64,000 nt of DNA, taken from the NCBI GenBank assembly GCA_963969345.1, contig OZ017767.1, forward strand, positions 1,240,001 through 1,304,000. The letters run 5' to 3'. The position numbers and the translations under genes were made by a program. Under the pieces are notes generated by a model. It saw nothing but the letters and a program-made list of their open reading frames with translations, was not told the DNA's origin and made no database searches. Position 1 is the first letter of the stretch. Every line of letters begins with the position of its first letter. This stretch comes from Turbatrix aceti (lineage: Eukaryota > Nematoda > Chromadorea > Rhabditida > Panagrolaimidae). Below, piece after piece: positions 21,901-33,770 of the stretch.

Positions 21901-22138
21901 TTCCATTCTGGACTACTAATGAATCCAGAAAGTTAGCCAGAAATGTCATTTCCTGTCTGTGATTGGCTGAACCCACGTTGGCAGTAGAATCCGCGATTAG
22001 TAAAATGTCCATTTCAGGCAGTTGACAGAATTTGGAATTTTGAAGTATAGATTCGTCAGATTGTTGTCCCGACACGAAATTTAAAACTTTCATAATTATG
22101 AACAATGTGAATACTGTAGTTTTTATAGAAGTAAACAT
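18984..22138 (-). CDS. Type I membrane protein with two VWA domains
   Basis: Eight exons (21809-22138, 21469-21621, 21228-21423, 20832-21023, 20642-20776, 19830-20446, 19544-19682, 18984-19492) with consistent phases give 756 residues. Signal peptide 1-24. Residues about 43-225 form a first VWA-like domain whose MIDAS start is degenerate (DILLIADSTAN). A Trp/Cys-rich stretch follows, then one helix (about 303-333, rich in I, L and V). Next come a charged coiled coil (about 336-400), a Pro/Gln-rich linker, and a second VWA domain (about 520-700) with an intact DVLLLVDSSSSIG MIDAS and MIVVSDG. The tail is Lys-rich. This topology puts the second VWA inside the cell. The substrate is unknown; VWA domains normally bind proteins through a metal ion. 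Confidence 0.75.
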
Positions 22139-23738
22139 TTATGGAGGACACTGAAAGTGAAATGGCGCTATGCCCCCGGTTGTCCGGGGACAGGCTCGCT
22201 CGTGGTGGTCACTCAGCGAGCGAGCGATGGTCAGTCAGTTTGGGCGCTTCTATTTTAGCCGTGCCATTCCTGGACACTGGCATGGTAAAATTATTTTGCA
22301 TTCAAAACTGCCCTTGTGCGTTACCAATGGACACGTTGGAGCAAAAAAATGCCTAGCATTGTTCAAATTTTTTTTTGAAACTTTGAATTTTTTCATGTCC
22401 ATGCCAATTGTAAGTAGCAACGGTTGCGATGGACAGAAAAAATTAGAGGTTGTGGTTTTTAACTGAAATGGCTGTACGATTTTCGTTCGAGTGACTCACG
22501 CAAATGCTGGCTTGCACGCGTGCATGCTTCAATCAATCAGAGTGCATGAGGGACAAAAATGGACAACGAGAGGGGATTATTCTGGTTGCTGGCTTAGGTC
22601 ATCGTGATCGCAAATAGCAGGTAAATGATCGATTTCATTTATGTTTAATCTTAAAATTTTCATGTGAATACTAACTGATGCAAAAGAATTGGTAAGTTTT
22701 TAAGTTTGCAAATTTTGTTGGAATCTAAAAATTTCGTTGAAATTTACTTTTTTTGAAGCAAATTAATTTAAATGTGGCTCACTGAAGATGGGCACTGTAG
22801 ATGTGTAATTTTAATTGAAACAAACAAATTAATGTCGTACAAATAAATTAAAACTGTATTTGTGAAAATATTGTTGCCACAAAATAAATTTTTACAAAAA
22901 AATGATTTTTTTTAAATGTAAAAAAATTTTTAGTTCTTTTTTGTACTGTTTGCTCACGAGAACAATTAGGAACACCTTGGTAAACAATTCGAACAACGAT
23001 ATCAGACGTCGTACAACCACAAAAAAAATCAAAAAATGCGTAGGACAACGTTGTTAACTTCGTTTACTGTTTGTTCCCGCACCTTTCTGGAAAAATCAGC
23101 GTCGACAGGCTGTCACGCTAGCTGGCGGCATTGTACAACAAAAACTTCCGTTATCAAGGGGTGAGGAGACGGAGCAAAGTGTGTGCACATGCATTCATGC
23201 GGGGTCGTCATCGTCGTTGTCGAAAAGCAGTAATCTTCCGACGGGGCAGCTGACAATTCTTCTCTTCTCTCCTCCGATCGGTTGGCGTCAACCGTCCATA
23301 TTTTTACCCGGAATTTTTTCTGACCGTGGACTCTCGACAAAAGGAGTGACTTTTCCTCACGCAAACTAAACTGCGCTTTCCACAATTTGGCCGACGGATT
23401 ACCGCACAAAAATTCAAAAACCATAAAAACTGGACTAACCTACTTGATCGCTTGGTCGGTCGGTGCCTCGTGCGGTGCTTAATCACCCCAACTGAGCTCG
23501 TGCTTAAGTAATAATCAATTGATAACGCGATCGTCAATTCAGGAAGACAACGATTATCACTTCTTGTACTAAACGGGATTCTTTTTATTACCGATTTTAT
23601 GTTTGTGTCTTTTTCGCCGTTTTATTATTGTTCATTTTTTGTACTGCCCTCGCATCAGAGTCGTCTTCGCGTTGCAGTGGTTGATTTCAATGTCTACTAG
23701 TACCACAATCATCAACCACCGCCAACAACGCCAACAAA
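22139..23738. other. 1.6-kb intergenic region between divergent genes
   Basis: This separates the start of the twin-VWA gene from the start of the kinase gene, so both promoters should be here. I see no convincing exon or repeat. ORFs in it lack splice or domain support. Confidence 0.4.
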
Positions 23739-26700
23739 ATGAATTCTATTGCGTTATTGTTTAAAAATTGGCTCTACATGGTTGTAATTTTTTGTACATA
23801 CAATATTCATATTTCTTACGGTTTAGATTTGTTTTGCGGTAAGTTTCTGAAAAAAATATTCTTATGTTTTTATTCGTTATCGATAAGCTTGGAACATTTT
23901 TACGAGGCGAAAACTGTTCCATTCTGCGTTGGTGTTTCTTATTCATATTTTATAATAATAAAAAACATTTGAACACACATTTCTAAAAACACTTTATAAT
24001 CAACGGAGCGCGATAATTTGTAACTGTAGTCGGACATTGCAATAATCTCATTTTAAAATTAAACAAATTTATATGTAAAGATATGTAATTTATTAAAAAA
24101 AACTGAGGCATAATATATGGATTGCAAAAATACTGTATCATATATTTACAACAGGAAATTTTATTTGTTTACAATTTCTATGATAACTACGTGTAGAAAC
24201 TGTATTGAATTTTTTGATTAAATGTTTGCCAAAAATCTAACTGTTTCTTATTAATTCGGCCTGTATTAAAATTATGATGTATTTCAGGAGGCGGAGAAGG
24301 AACGGGTGACGACACGTGCATTGTCAATCAAACAGCTTTCCCTTTTTCCAACAACTTTTACTACTACAGTGTAGGATCATTACATTGTTATCGACAGTAC
24401 ATCATTGACATAAGCAATTTGTATACGAGTGAAGAGGATTTCAAATTTTTACAAAATTTTTTACAACTATCAAGCAGTACCTGTCATTCAAGTGGAGTCG
24501 GCAAGTCTATGATATTTAGGACCAATCTCAATCACTCGGATGTTTGTTTTTTGTAATATAATATTAAACTGGATTGACTTAAGAGCATTATTTTTCAGAA
24601 TACGTACTCATGTTGTGACGATGCATCTTGTAGTGATATAATTAATAACTTTACACTAGCCGACCTGTCTTCAATTTACTGGACTCCAGAAAGTGTTTTT
24701 GATGGCGGCCAGAATTTTTCATCACTGTCCACTTCATTCGGAGAATGGGAACAACTCATGAAGGATCTTGTTCCAAGCAAATGCGCGCGCAATTCAATTG
24801 TATACGTCACTAATCGACTTTTTGATTTTGAATGGTTCAATCAAAATTACAAACCACCTGTATGTTTTTTGAGCAATATTTTTTTATTAACATTTTCCTA
24901 TGTCATTTAGAACAAATTCCTGGCATTCATGCATGACGTTCTGAACTACGGTTGCTCTACACTGACAACGATAATAGTCGGACGACACGACATAAAACAG
25001 GAAGAAGCAGATGCACAGTACAGTAATTTTTCAGAAAATGTTTACGTTGTGCCGGATTACAAATGTCTGCTAAACCTTTATCCTTGTCTTTATCCATGTG
25101 CATCTTCCGTGGAAAATCTGTGCACATCTATTTCATTAGACAATTGTGGAGATGTAGTTATTCCGACAACGCTTCCAACTACTACTACGGTATGTTTTTT
25201 TTTGCATTTTTGACTGGCGCCAATTTTTTTCGTATAAAAATTTATAACACATAATCAAACTTTTCATTTAAAATATAGCATTGTAAGCATAGCATTATAA
25301 AATAAATTGTAAAAAATTGTAAACTGTAAATAGTAATAACTTTAAAATTAACGTTTTTTAATGATACTTTATAAACTTTAAAGTTCAAAAAGTTTAAATC
25401 AATTTTTTAAATCAAAAGAAACTGTTATTCGAAATTCTTAGGTTCGTCAAATTTTGAATTAAATTAAAATCTATTTACGTTTAATATTTAATAAATGAAA
25501 AAAACTCTTGCGCCACAAAAGTAAACTAGTAACTAACTGATCTTTGTTTTTAGACCGAATTATACCCCGATTTCCCACATTTAATCTACATCATCGTTCT
25601 TTCAAATCGAACATCCAATACGTCATATTATGAAATTATGAACAGTCTCGTCCCTCCACTCAAAAATGTCTACGACGATGGGTTCATTCTGACGACGGCA
25701 TTCGTAACCAGCGTATCACAAGTCAGCAATTGGATGACTACAGCCGATGATGTTTCGGCTTACATTCCAACCATAAATTACAGTCAGAGTGCCTTCGTTT
25801 CCAGTTAGTTTTATTTTATAAATATTGTACATAATTGTAAAACTGGACTGAATTCTAGGCGTGATTGACGATACGGACAGCATAATGACATACCGCGTCT
25901 TGAAAGCCACAAATATCAGTCCTAGTAACCGAAACACAACTTTGATTCTGATAACCGATACCATATCCTATGACTTCTTTGATCAGACCAGTGATACCGG
26001 TTCGCCACTGTACAAAGAATTAATCAAATATCGTAATCTAATTTACGTGACAGATGCAACGGCGTACTATTATTATGAACATAATATTACTTCGTTTTTG
26101 TTTCACGATGTCATATACCTGAATAATTCCAACACACAAGTACCCTTACCGTTTCCCACCAAACAAGGTAATTTTTTTTTGAAAAAAAAACTGAGAAAAA
26201 ACAACTCAAATTTGAGTTCCCACTGCGTCTCCACATAACAAACTCAACGAGTCCACGATCATCATAATTATCTTCGGCGTCATCGTCGGAGCCCTGGCCA
26301 TCCTCTGCGGTGCTTCGTGCATCTACCGGCAAAAAATGAAATGGAAGCTCCGAATCGAAGACATTCGTGCAAACCATCGCCGACGCGATGTCGACTACAC
26401 CGGTGAAGAGGATTTCTGGGAACTTAAGTGGGAAGATGTCGTCATTACGGCCGACCAACAGCTGGGCAAGGGTGCTTTTGGGTGCGTCCGACGGGGCAAG
26501 TTGCACCGCGTACCCCCAAGCTACGAGCACTACTACAAAAACATTTCTATGAAAAATTTTCAAATTGACTGCGGACAGATTGAAGTCGCTGTAAAAACGC
26601 TCAAGAGACCGGATGGGGATTCTGAGAAAAAGTTTATGAAAGAAATCGATATGGTAATTTTTTTAAACTGCACCCGAAAAACGACATGCGTATACGTATA

Positions 26701-28190
26701 ATTTTTTTATTTCTAACGTTAGTCAATTTAGATGAAAATGCTCGGCTACCACGAGAATATTGTTAACATGCTCGGCTGCATCACCCGTGGCACACCCAAG
26801 GCACTTGTACTCGAATACTGCCAACATCAGGATCTTCTAATGTTTATGGAGGATATCAAAATGGTAACTGCCTCGAATTTTGTATACCTTGAAAAGTATT
26901 TACAAACTAATTTTAGTCCACGCACCCAATGGAGCTCCAAGCTTATTCCCGGACATTCCTGAGCTTTGCGTGGCAGATTGCCCAGGGCATGGTAAAATTT
27001 TATATTTTTTTAACTGAATCAGGATCTGTTACAGAAATACCTATCATCAAAAGGAATCGTTCACCGCGATTTAGCCGCCCGAAATATTCTCATCGATAAG
27101 AGACACAACGCCAAGATTTGCGATTTTGGACTGTGTATCCAGATCAAGAAAGACCATAATGGTGGTCGGGTCACGGCTTCGACAGGCATGGTACCGCTCA
27201 AGTGGTTGCCCATTGAGGCGTTGAAGAGTCACGAGTTCAGCCTCAAGACCGATGTGTAAGTATCTTATAAACTGAATTAGTTTTTTTGTTTACAAAAAAA
27301 TTTTAGTTGGTCATTTGGCATCTTGGTCTATGAAATGTTCTCCTTTGGCGAGACACCTTTTGCCAACATTGAACCCGTCAATCTCATATACCACCTCGAG
27401 AATGGCAATCGTCCATCCAAGCCTGAACACTGCACCGACGCTGTGTTGGTTTAAAACATTTTCACTTGCGATTCATGATTTTTGCCTTATTTTAGGTACA
27501 AAGTAATGACAAGATGTTGGTCAGCAAATCCAGAACTCCGTCCCACCTTTGACGAGCTTTTGACTACAATTTCCATATTTCTCGACCAATCTACCGCTGG
27601 CTACGGGTATCTATCGCTTTTGAAGTTGTCAAATGAGGTCCCAACTGATGAAGCTCTCTCCGAACCTCCTCCTCCTCCAAAGTAAATTTAAAATCATACA
27701 TAATTGTCCACTCCAGAAACATTTTTTTAGATCAAATCAAAAAAGACACTCCAACGATTCTCCCGGATTTTTTGCGTCTATTTCCCGTCAAATTAGCCAA
27801 TTAGCTAACAAAAGCGCCAAAAACAACAACAACACTGGCAATACCGGAAATATAACGCCAATCATGGAAGATGACAACAGGCCAACAGGTCGTCACTCAA
27901 GGCCTGCATCCGAGTCAGATACAACAAATTACGGTGTCAGCTTTGGCGACCGAACACGCACGAGATCGTCGGTGCCGGAAATTGCAACTGATAGCATAAG
28001 ACATCTCAGAAGTTTCCGAAAGCAAAATCGAGTGAAAAAATCGCTCTTTCCTTCTCAATCCATCAACCATGGTGACGGGAGCATGCATCGAAAAATTGGC
28101 GTCAGGGGAATGCATCATGAAACCCCTGCTTTGCCGAGGGTTACTGTAACTCAGGACCCAAAAGGTGATTACTATGATAAGGTCCCATAA
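23739..28190 (+). CDS. Receptor tyrosine kinase
   Basis: Thirteen exons: 23739-23838, 24288-24541, 24599-24859, 24911-25189, 25554-25803, 25859-26167, 26217-26653, 26732-26863, 26917-26991, 27035-27255, 27307-27444, 27496-27681, 27731-28190. Phases agree and yield 1033 residues. A signal peptide precedes a 460-residue ectodomain with many Cys and NxS/T sites; parts ([17 protein letters not shown]) have VWA-like hydrophobic strands. One helix (about 497-520) is followed by the kinase: GKGAFGCV loop, VAVKTL lysine, HRDLAARN catalytic loop, DFG and LKWLPIEAL, so it should be active on tyrosine. The tail of about 170 residues holds Arg/Ser stretches and several Tyr. It resembles nematode-expanded receptor kinases; no orthologue is assigned. 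Confidence 0.88.
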
Positions 28191-28261
28191 TTTTATGTTT
28201 TATTTTATATATTTTTAAATATTTCATATGTTTCATTTATTTTTTGCGCGGCTGAATTGTA

Positions 28262-28267
28262 AATAAA
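28262..28267 (+). terminator. Poly(A) signal of the kinase gene
   Basis: AATAAA 72 bp after the kinase stop codon, followed by an A/T-rich stretch. Confidence 0.6.
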
Positions 28268-28335
28268 CATTTTGGAAAAATCAACTGTAGTTTAGTTTCA
28301 TTTATTACCATGGAATTTGTGCTTTACATAGGGAT

Positions 28336-28510
28336 TGTGGGGGCAGGTATCCACTGGGTGTCAAGAGTCGCAAGATACAAGCCCAATTTATTCCAGAGTA
28401 CACAGAGGGACAAAACCCGGCCGACTGACGGCCCGGAGATAGGGAAGAGAAAAAGAGAAGTGATATGCAAATGCGAGTGGGAATCGGCATGATGCCTCGC
28501 GTTCGCGACA
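28336..28510 (-). repeat. 3' LTR of element 3
   Basis: 175 bp, apparently identical to 30808-30982; outer flank GGGAT. Confidence 0.85.
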
Positions 28511-28625
28511 CTGGGGCCAGGGCACAAGGGGCAAAAAGACGAGAAAGACGGGAGTACAATCAAAGAGGGAACAGGGATTAGGAAACGTGATGATGACCAA
28601 AAGCGGAAGATTTCGACGCCCTGGT

Positions 28626-30434
28626 TTAGCCTCCAGCAGGAGCTAACATCTTGCGGATTCGTCTGCTCTTCGACGAGCGTTGCGCCGTGAGATTGCCAGT
28701 CTCGAGATTAGTGAGTTGCTCTGGTCCATGTTTGAGTCGACCAGGGGAAGGCCTCGCACGATGCATGTGCTGCTGGTCCGTTTTCAGGACCGGCCCTTGG
28801 GCGCCGCGGCCAGGCGGGTGGGGGATCAAATGGTTGATGCCTGGATGAGTTGCCAGGGCTTTCCGGAGGATCGTGGTGTGCCTCCTACCAAACTTCTTGA
28901 CGAGAGCCTGTTTGGTAAAGGCGATGAGTCGCTCAAACTTTCTGCCTTGCCAGTACGTTTTATCAACCGTATGGCACCCTACCACGCTCCTGTACCTGTT
29001 GGGGGATGAGGGGGGAAAGGGTTTGGAAGACAAGAAAACAATTGCAATGAGGATCTCTCTGGGCAGTATGAGGAAGGGGAAAGAAGGGCAAGAAACAGTT
29101 ATAAGAAACCAACGGATCTGACGTTGAAGCATTACGATCGACGGATGTTGCTGGATAGCGAAAAATATCGTACGAATCTTCGGAACTAGCGAGAGTTGAC
29201 GTTTTGTGTAGAAGTAACGGAATATTTGATTGATGGGTGATGCCGTAGAAACCGATGTTGATAGACCTTGAAACTGCTTACGTCGGGCCACGCACAGCGA
29301 CGCTCGGATGCGTGCCTTCGGATTAGTTGGGTCCGTAAACCGGGGCAAAGATTTTTTACGCTTTTTTGCGGCGCGAGGTAATTTAGCAACAGGTGGAAAA
29401 ATACTGAATTCGTCCCTGTTTGTTTTGTCCAAACCCGTGCGTTTTTCTGGATCTCGTGGATCGTTGCGCAGACATATTGGCTTAGGCCGTTTTGGTGCTT
29501 CAACTAGCTCGCCATGTTTTTCGGAAAACTCCCCGATTTTCTGTACGGAAGAGATGTCGTGTTTGTCCGGTGGCAGTTTGACAGCCTTTACCGAAACGGC
29601 GGTAGTATTGTTAGCCGTGTTACTATAAAATTTGTTTTGCGCGTCTGATTCAATTTTGGGAATTACTCGGCTGACGTCGGTAAGACCTTGTGAAGATCGC
29701 GACTGGTGGACGTCCGTACTAGCCTTCGATTCGGAAAATTTGCGTTTCGACTGAACCACGAACACGGAATCTGAAGACTGATGCGTCTGCTGACTGATTG
29801 CTACCTCGCGTACCTGGACGGGTAGTAAACTTGTGCGTCCGGAGCCAAAATTTGGAAGCACGCGCTTTTGAATACTTATTGAAGCCTTGCTCGCTGGTTG
29901 TGCGATTGGAATGACTACTGAAGTGCGTTGTACTGCGGAAAGTTTGTGCGCCTGATGAACAACAGAAACCTTGCTCGCCGGTTGTGTGACCGAAAGTTTG
30001 CGCTCTGGATGGCTTTCTGAACGCGCGCTTGGGGATTGGATTGAAGGATTGCGTACTGAGTTAGCTATTGATGGTTCACTCGCCTGCTGGACGGTCGCTA
30101 CTGCTCTACCGCGGTTTATGAAAACTTCTAATCGCCCGCGTGCCATGCTGTATTCATAGAGTGCTCCGAATACTTTTTTTTCTACCGTGTCATAGTCAGA
30201 CTCGCGGTATTCGAGTAGTCGCTCGCGCACTTCTTCCTTGCACTTTTCGGCTTGCCTAATCACATCCTGCGCGTCCTTGCATCGTATTCGGACTAAGGAC
30301 TGATCTATGGGTATGGTGCTAAGCGCTTGCGGTATTAACTCTAGAAGTATGCCTAAATCTCGCATGTGGAAACGCAGTAGTTGCAATTGCTTGTTTATTG
30401 GTTTTTGACGCAGATCTGTTTCTGTTAGCGTCAT
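28626..30434 (-). CDS. Gag-like ORF of element 3
   Basis: 602 residues from the ATG at 30434, chosen over upstream in-frame starts because those add a hydrophobic leader lying within untranslated-looking DNA. Residues 1-130 are predicted helical and charged, consistent with a Gag N-terminus. Residues 130-330 are Ser/Gln/Val-rich with repeated QPASK and HQAHK phrases. The middle is Lys/Pro-rich. The last 100 residues are basic. No Cys-His knuckle, protease DSG or DTG, YxDD or integrase triad is visible. The reading frame is undamaged, so selection or a young age is possible. Confidence 0.6.
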   Translation of the reverse strand: MTLTETDLRQKPINKQLQLLRFHMRDLGILLELIPQALSTIPIDQSLVRIRCKDAQDVIRQAEKCKEEVRERLLEYRESDYDTVEKKVFGALYEYSMARGRLEVFINRGRAVATVQQASEPSIANSVRNPSIQSPSARSESHPERKLSVTQPASKVSVVHQAHKLSAVQRTSVVIPIAQPASKASISIQKRVLPNFGSGRTSLLPVQVREVAISQQTHQSSDSVFVVQSKRKFSESKASTDVHQSRSSQGLTDVSRVIPKIESDAQNKFYSNTANNTTAVSVKAVKLPPDKHDISSVQKIGEFSEKHGELVEAPKRPKPICLRNDPRDPEKRTGLDKTNRDEFSIFPPVAKLPRAAKKRKKSLPRFTDPTNPKARIRASLCVARRKQFQGLSTSVSTASPINQIFRYFYTKRQLSLVPKIRTIFFAIQQHPSIVMLQRQIRWFLITVSCPSFPFLILPREILIAIVFLSSKPFPPSSPNRYRSVVGCHTVDKTYWQGRKFERLIAFTKQALVKKFGRRHTTILRKALATHPGINHLIPHPPGRGAQGPVLKTDQQHMHRARPSPGRLKHGPEQLTNLETGNLTAQRSSKSRRIRKMLAPAGG

Positions 30435-30807
30435 GATAAAAAATGGAGTGTTGTGTACAAAAAAGAAGTGTGAAAGAAGAAAAATGAAACGGTACAAGTG
30501 ACCGGAAAAAATGGTACCAAGGACCAAAATAAAATTGAAAAAATGAGCGCCAACAAAATACGCGCAGAAGATAAGTAAAACGTTAACGCCAAAAAAACGA
30601 AAAAGAAGTTTAAAATACAAAAGAAAGCGGGAACATCGATGCCCGTGCTTACGAAATCGGCCAACCTTTCTTCCAGATTACACCCTCGCTTGCCAGTGCT
30701 CGGGCGAAGGTGGTCGCGATGTGACGACGGAAACGGTAGGGTCGGTGTAGTGGTAGAATTCTCGGCGCCTGCGGGTGACCGTAAACCGAGATGGCCGATG
30801 CACCAAA

Positions 30808-30982
30808 TGTGGGGGCAGGTATCCACTGGGTGTCAAGAGTCGCAAGATACAAGCCCAATTTATTCCAGAGTACACAGAGGGACAAAACCCGGCCGACTGA
30901 CGGCCCGGAGATAGGGAAGAGAAAAAGAGAAGTGATATGCAAATGCGAGTGGGAATCGGCATGATGCCTCGCGTTCGCGACA
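30808..30982 (-). repeat. 5' LTR of element 3
   Basis: 175 bp; outer flank GGGAT; precedes the ORF on the minus strand. Confidence 0.85.
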
Positions 30983-31237
30983 GGGATACTGCAATTGAGA
31001 ACACAGATAATAATAATTATGACAAATGCCCATACATAATTTTAATGTCTGGTTCCTTTATAAATATGAAATTTTTTGCCGTACTTTGTTCCATAATAAG
31101 AACGTAAAAAACGGCTCCGTCACAGACATACTATAAAGCAAATTACGCAATTACCTGCCAATTTGCTTACATTTCCTTACTTTTTTAACACTATCCTTTT
31201 TTCTTGCACAGTTAGCAGTCGGCAAGCCAACCAAGTC

Positions 31238-32513
31238 ATGACAGATGGCGTTAACAATTCAGAAAACGACTACGAAATAGTTCTTCAAGAAGACACTTTT
31301 AATACAGCTGCGTGGTATAAATTTGTAGATTATTTCTACAATTTTACGTTTGCCATTAACTGCGTTAATACGATTTTTGTTCATCTGATTATTATTTTTA
31401 TCATTCGTTGCATGATTAAGAATAAAAACAGTACTCGAACACCGTATTTCCTGACTTTTGTGATCGGTATTACTTACTATGCGATCTATCAAAATCTATT
31501 TGCCATTCAAAATTTAATCTGGATAATACTCCGTTCTTATAACTCTGAGATATTGGGAACGCTGTCAGATATTGTGTATATTGTTAATGGTATGATTCAA
31601 TGGCACTATGTTGACTTTCGCGCAATTTGGAATCTGGCTTTGGCTTTTTACAGGTTTACCGGTGAGTTTCTGTGAATTTTTTTACACAATTTTGTATTTA
31701 TTTATTATAAATTTTTTGAACAAAAAGGTAAAAAACTGTAGCCGAAATTTCCGTCTCTTTTTTTCGTTTCTATTAATAATTTTTTTAATTCTTTTTTGCA
31801 TTGAAATTAACATCTAAGTTTTTATTTCAGCCGTAATTTTTTGGAAAGACGTAAAATCTATCTGGACAAAAAAAATCACCATCATTTTCATTGTCGCTCA
31901 ACTTTCCTATCCATTTATCAAAAATTCCTACGGTCTTATCAAGTACACATCCTGTGAATGGAATTTCTACGTCGGCACGGAAGATTGCGAAGACGATAAC
32001 ATATTCTACAACAACGCGTGGCTTGTCACCAGTCTTATCATCATGCCAACCAGCGCAGGTTTCAGTCTTGTTGCGGCTCTGGCAAGTCGATTTCAAACCG
32101 ACAAAACGACTTCCACAAGACAACGACGCGCGGAAAATGCCCTTCTTATCCAGACTATTTTTCTCACAACTTTTTATACCTGCAGCTCGATCGCAGACGT
32201 CACAAAGTATTTTTTGATGAAAGATGAGGAAGAGATGACTATCAAACTGTGGATTATTGCGTCAAGTCTGATCAACGTGGCTGTCACTTTTGAAAACTGT
32301 CAAACAGCCTGTTTCTACCTGCCTTTCATGTTCAACGAAACGTGGAGAAAAGAACTCTTTGAATTCTATCACATGCCAAAATGGATGGCGGGCGGTGAAA
32401 GGAAAACTGGTAGAACTGGTATTTCCGTTTCTGTTTCTGTTTCACACTTTTCTGGGAGAATAGGACACCAGAGACCTACGTTAACGAAAACATCAACTCA
32501 ATTAAATCAATAA
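31238..32513 (+). CDS. Seven-helix receptor 1, Srg-superfamily-like
   Basis: Two exons (31238-31661 and 31831-32513, phase 1) give 368 residues. Helices 1-3 are in exon 1 and end with IQWHYVDFRAIWNLALAFYRF; exon 2 supplies helices 4-7 and ends with a short hydrophilic tail. The W-N-L-A-x-AF-x-RFT block at the exon end is shared with receptor 2 (42533-43729), with the same intron phase. Such genes are putative nematode chemoreceptors in sensory cilia. It is followed at once on the same strand by secreted genes H1 and H2. An upstream in-frame ATG at 31163 lies before a TTGCACAG acceptor-like site and was not used. Confidence 0.75.
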
Positions 32514-32930
32514 ATTAACTTTAAAAATATGTGGTTAAGAAAGTTTTGCAAAAACTGTATTAAGTAAATAAATTACTGGTAATCTTATTCGAACGTTTTG
32601 TAACAGGAAGTGGGCGTTTATGTGACTTACCAGAACGCAAAATATGATATCAGTTTTGTTTGCAAAGATTGTTTATCTGAAAAGTTAAAAAGGTGGTAAA
32701 ATCATCATTGATAATATTTATTATTACTTGAATCTATTTTGCAATGGATTTTGCCGTAAAAATCCCATTTTTTTAACTTCCAAATTTGCTTTGCAAAATT
32801 TTCGCAAGACTGGTACAACATTTTATTCCCATATTTTTTATTGTACGTTTGGCAAAAAATTACAATAAATTCGCCTTTTGGGCATTCAAGTCAAATTACC
32901 GCCATACGCCCTTTTGTTTGCTCTCCAAGG
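32514..32930. other. Intergenic, promoter side of H1
   Basis: 417 bp; nothing beyond the expected 3' end of receptor 1 and 5' flank of H1. Confidence 0.35.
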
Positions 32931-33436
32931 ATGTCGCGTCTTTTATCTCTCGCATTTGTCGTCGTTTTTTCCCTTCTCGCTTCTCTTGGCGCAGGAAATA
33001 CGGTACTCAGTAAGAACACACGAGTTTTTTGGTTTTTAGTCTTTCACATTTTTTAGTGTACGGCTGTCAACTTCCGCATTGCTCTGAAGACTACACAATG
33101 AGAAGCGAACCCTACCAGGTTAACTTCAATCTTATCTGCATGTGCAGTGAACTCAAAGATGGCGCAAAGGTAACGATCAGGTACGCCAAAGATAATGAAT
33201 ATGACGTCGTTCTATCGACTGCTAACATCGATAAAGTTGGATTGACGACTGGTGTTCTGGAGACGTCATTCAATACCATGGATGACAGAGCTTGGTTTAA
33301 CCCTTTTAACGGGAAAAACGCTATTTACTTTTTCTTTGAACAACCATGCGAAGACGATGATAATAACTACCGTTATCCTGGACACTATGATTCAAAGTAT
33401 CCGATTCAGTTTGATTATGCATGCTACAATGATTAA
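32931..33436 (+). CDS. Small secreted six-cysteine protein H1
   Basis: Two exons (32931-33009, 33057-33436; phase 1) give 152 residues. Exon 1 encodes almost only the signal peptide. The mature part follows the family pattern: C-x4-C near the start, then EPYQVNFNLICMCSELKDGA with C-x-C, a THR/LYS-rich middle containing KVGLTTGVLETSF, then EQPCEDD with NYRYPGHYD, and a final Cys near the end. Six conserved Cys would give three disulfides. The layout (signal peptide, C-C-EL-DGA strand, about 150 residues) faintly recalls transthyretin-like nematode proteins, but the match is too weak to assign. Role unknown. Confidence 0.75.
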
Positions 33437-33770
33437 ATGTGTCTTCTTGTTAAACTTTTTGTGATTTGATTTTTAATGGCAATAGTAATAAATGGTGTGA
33501 GATTACTGTAGTTTGGGATGATTGGTTGGTCTTTGGAGAGTATATTACAACGGCAGAACACCTGTGGTGATTTCACTCGAGCTTCAAAAACTTAGGTAAT
33601 CAGGTTCAACTACCCGAGTAAAATGAGATCTTCCTGCACAGAAAAAAATTGAAAAAAATAAACAATATTTTTACTGCTACAAGTATTGTAATTTTTTGCA
33701 TATTGCTTGTTTTCGTGTCAAATCCGAACTTCAAAAAATTTCGTAGTTCAACTTCCAGTGCTGTTCTAGA
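33437..33770. other. Intergenic between H1 and H2
   Basis: 334 bp; nothing recognised. Confidence 0.35.

Larger units (their letters stand above)
28336..30982 (-). mobile_element. LTR element with 175-bp LTRs and a single ORF (element 3)
   Basis: Direct repeats of 175 bp (28336-28510, 30808-30982) start TGTGGGGGCAGG and end GTTCGCGACA. GGGAT is duplicated outside them (28331-28335, 30983-30987). On the minus strand the 5' LTR is followed by TTTGGTGCATCGGCC, a possible primer-binding site, and a 602-codon ORF begins 370 bp further on. No reverse transcriptase or integrase is present, and the polypurine tract is unclear. It is a non-autonomous LTR element. Confidence 0.85.

Noticed and set aside
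22848..23537. Minus-strand ORFs between the twin-VWA and kinase genes
   Set aside because: No domain, no paralogue and no coherent splice pattern; treated as intergenic.
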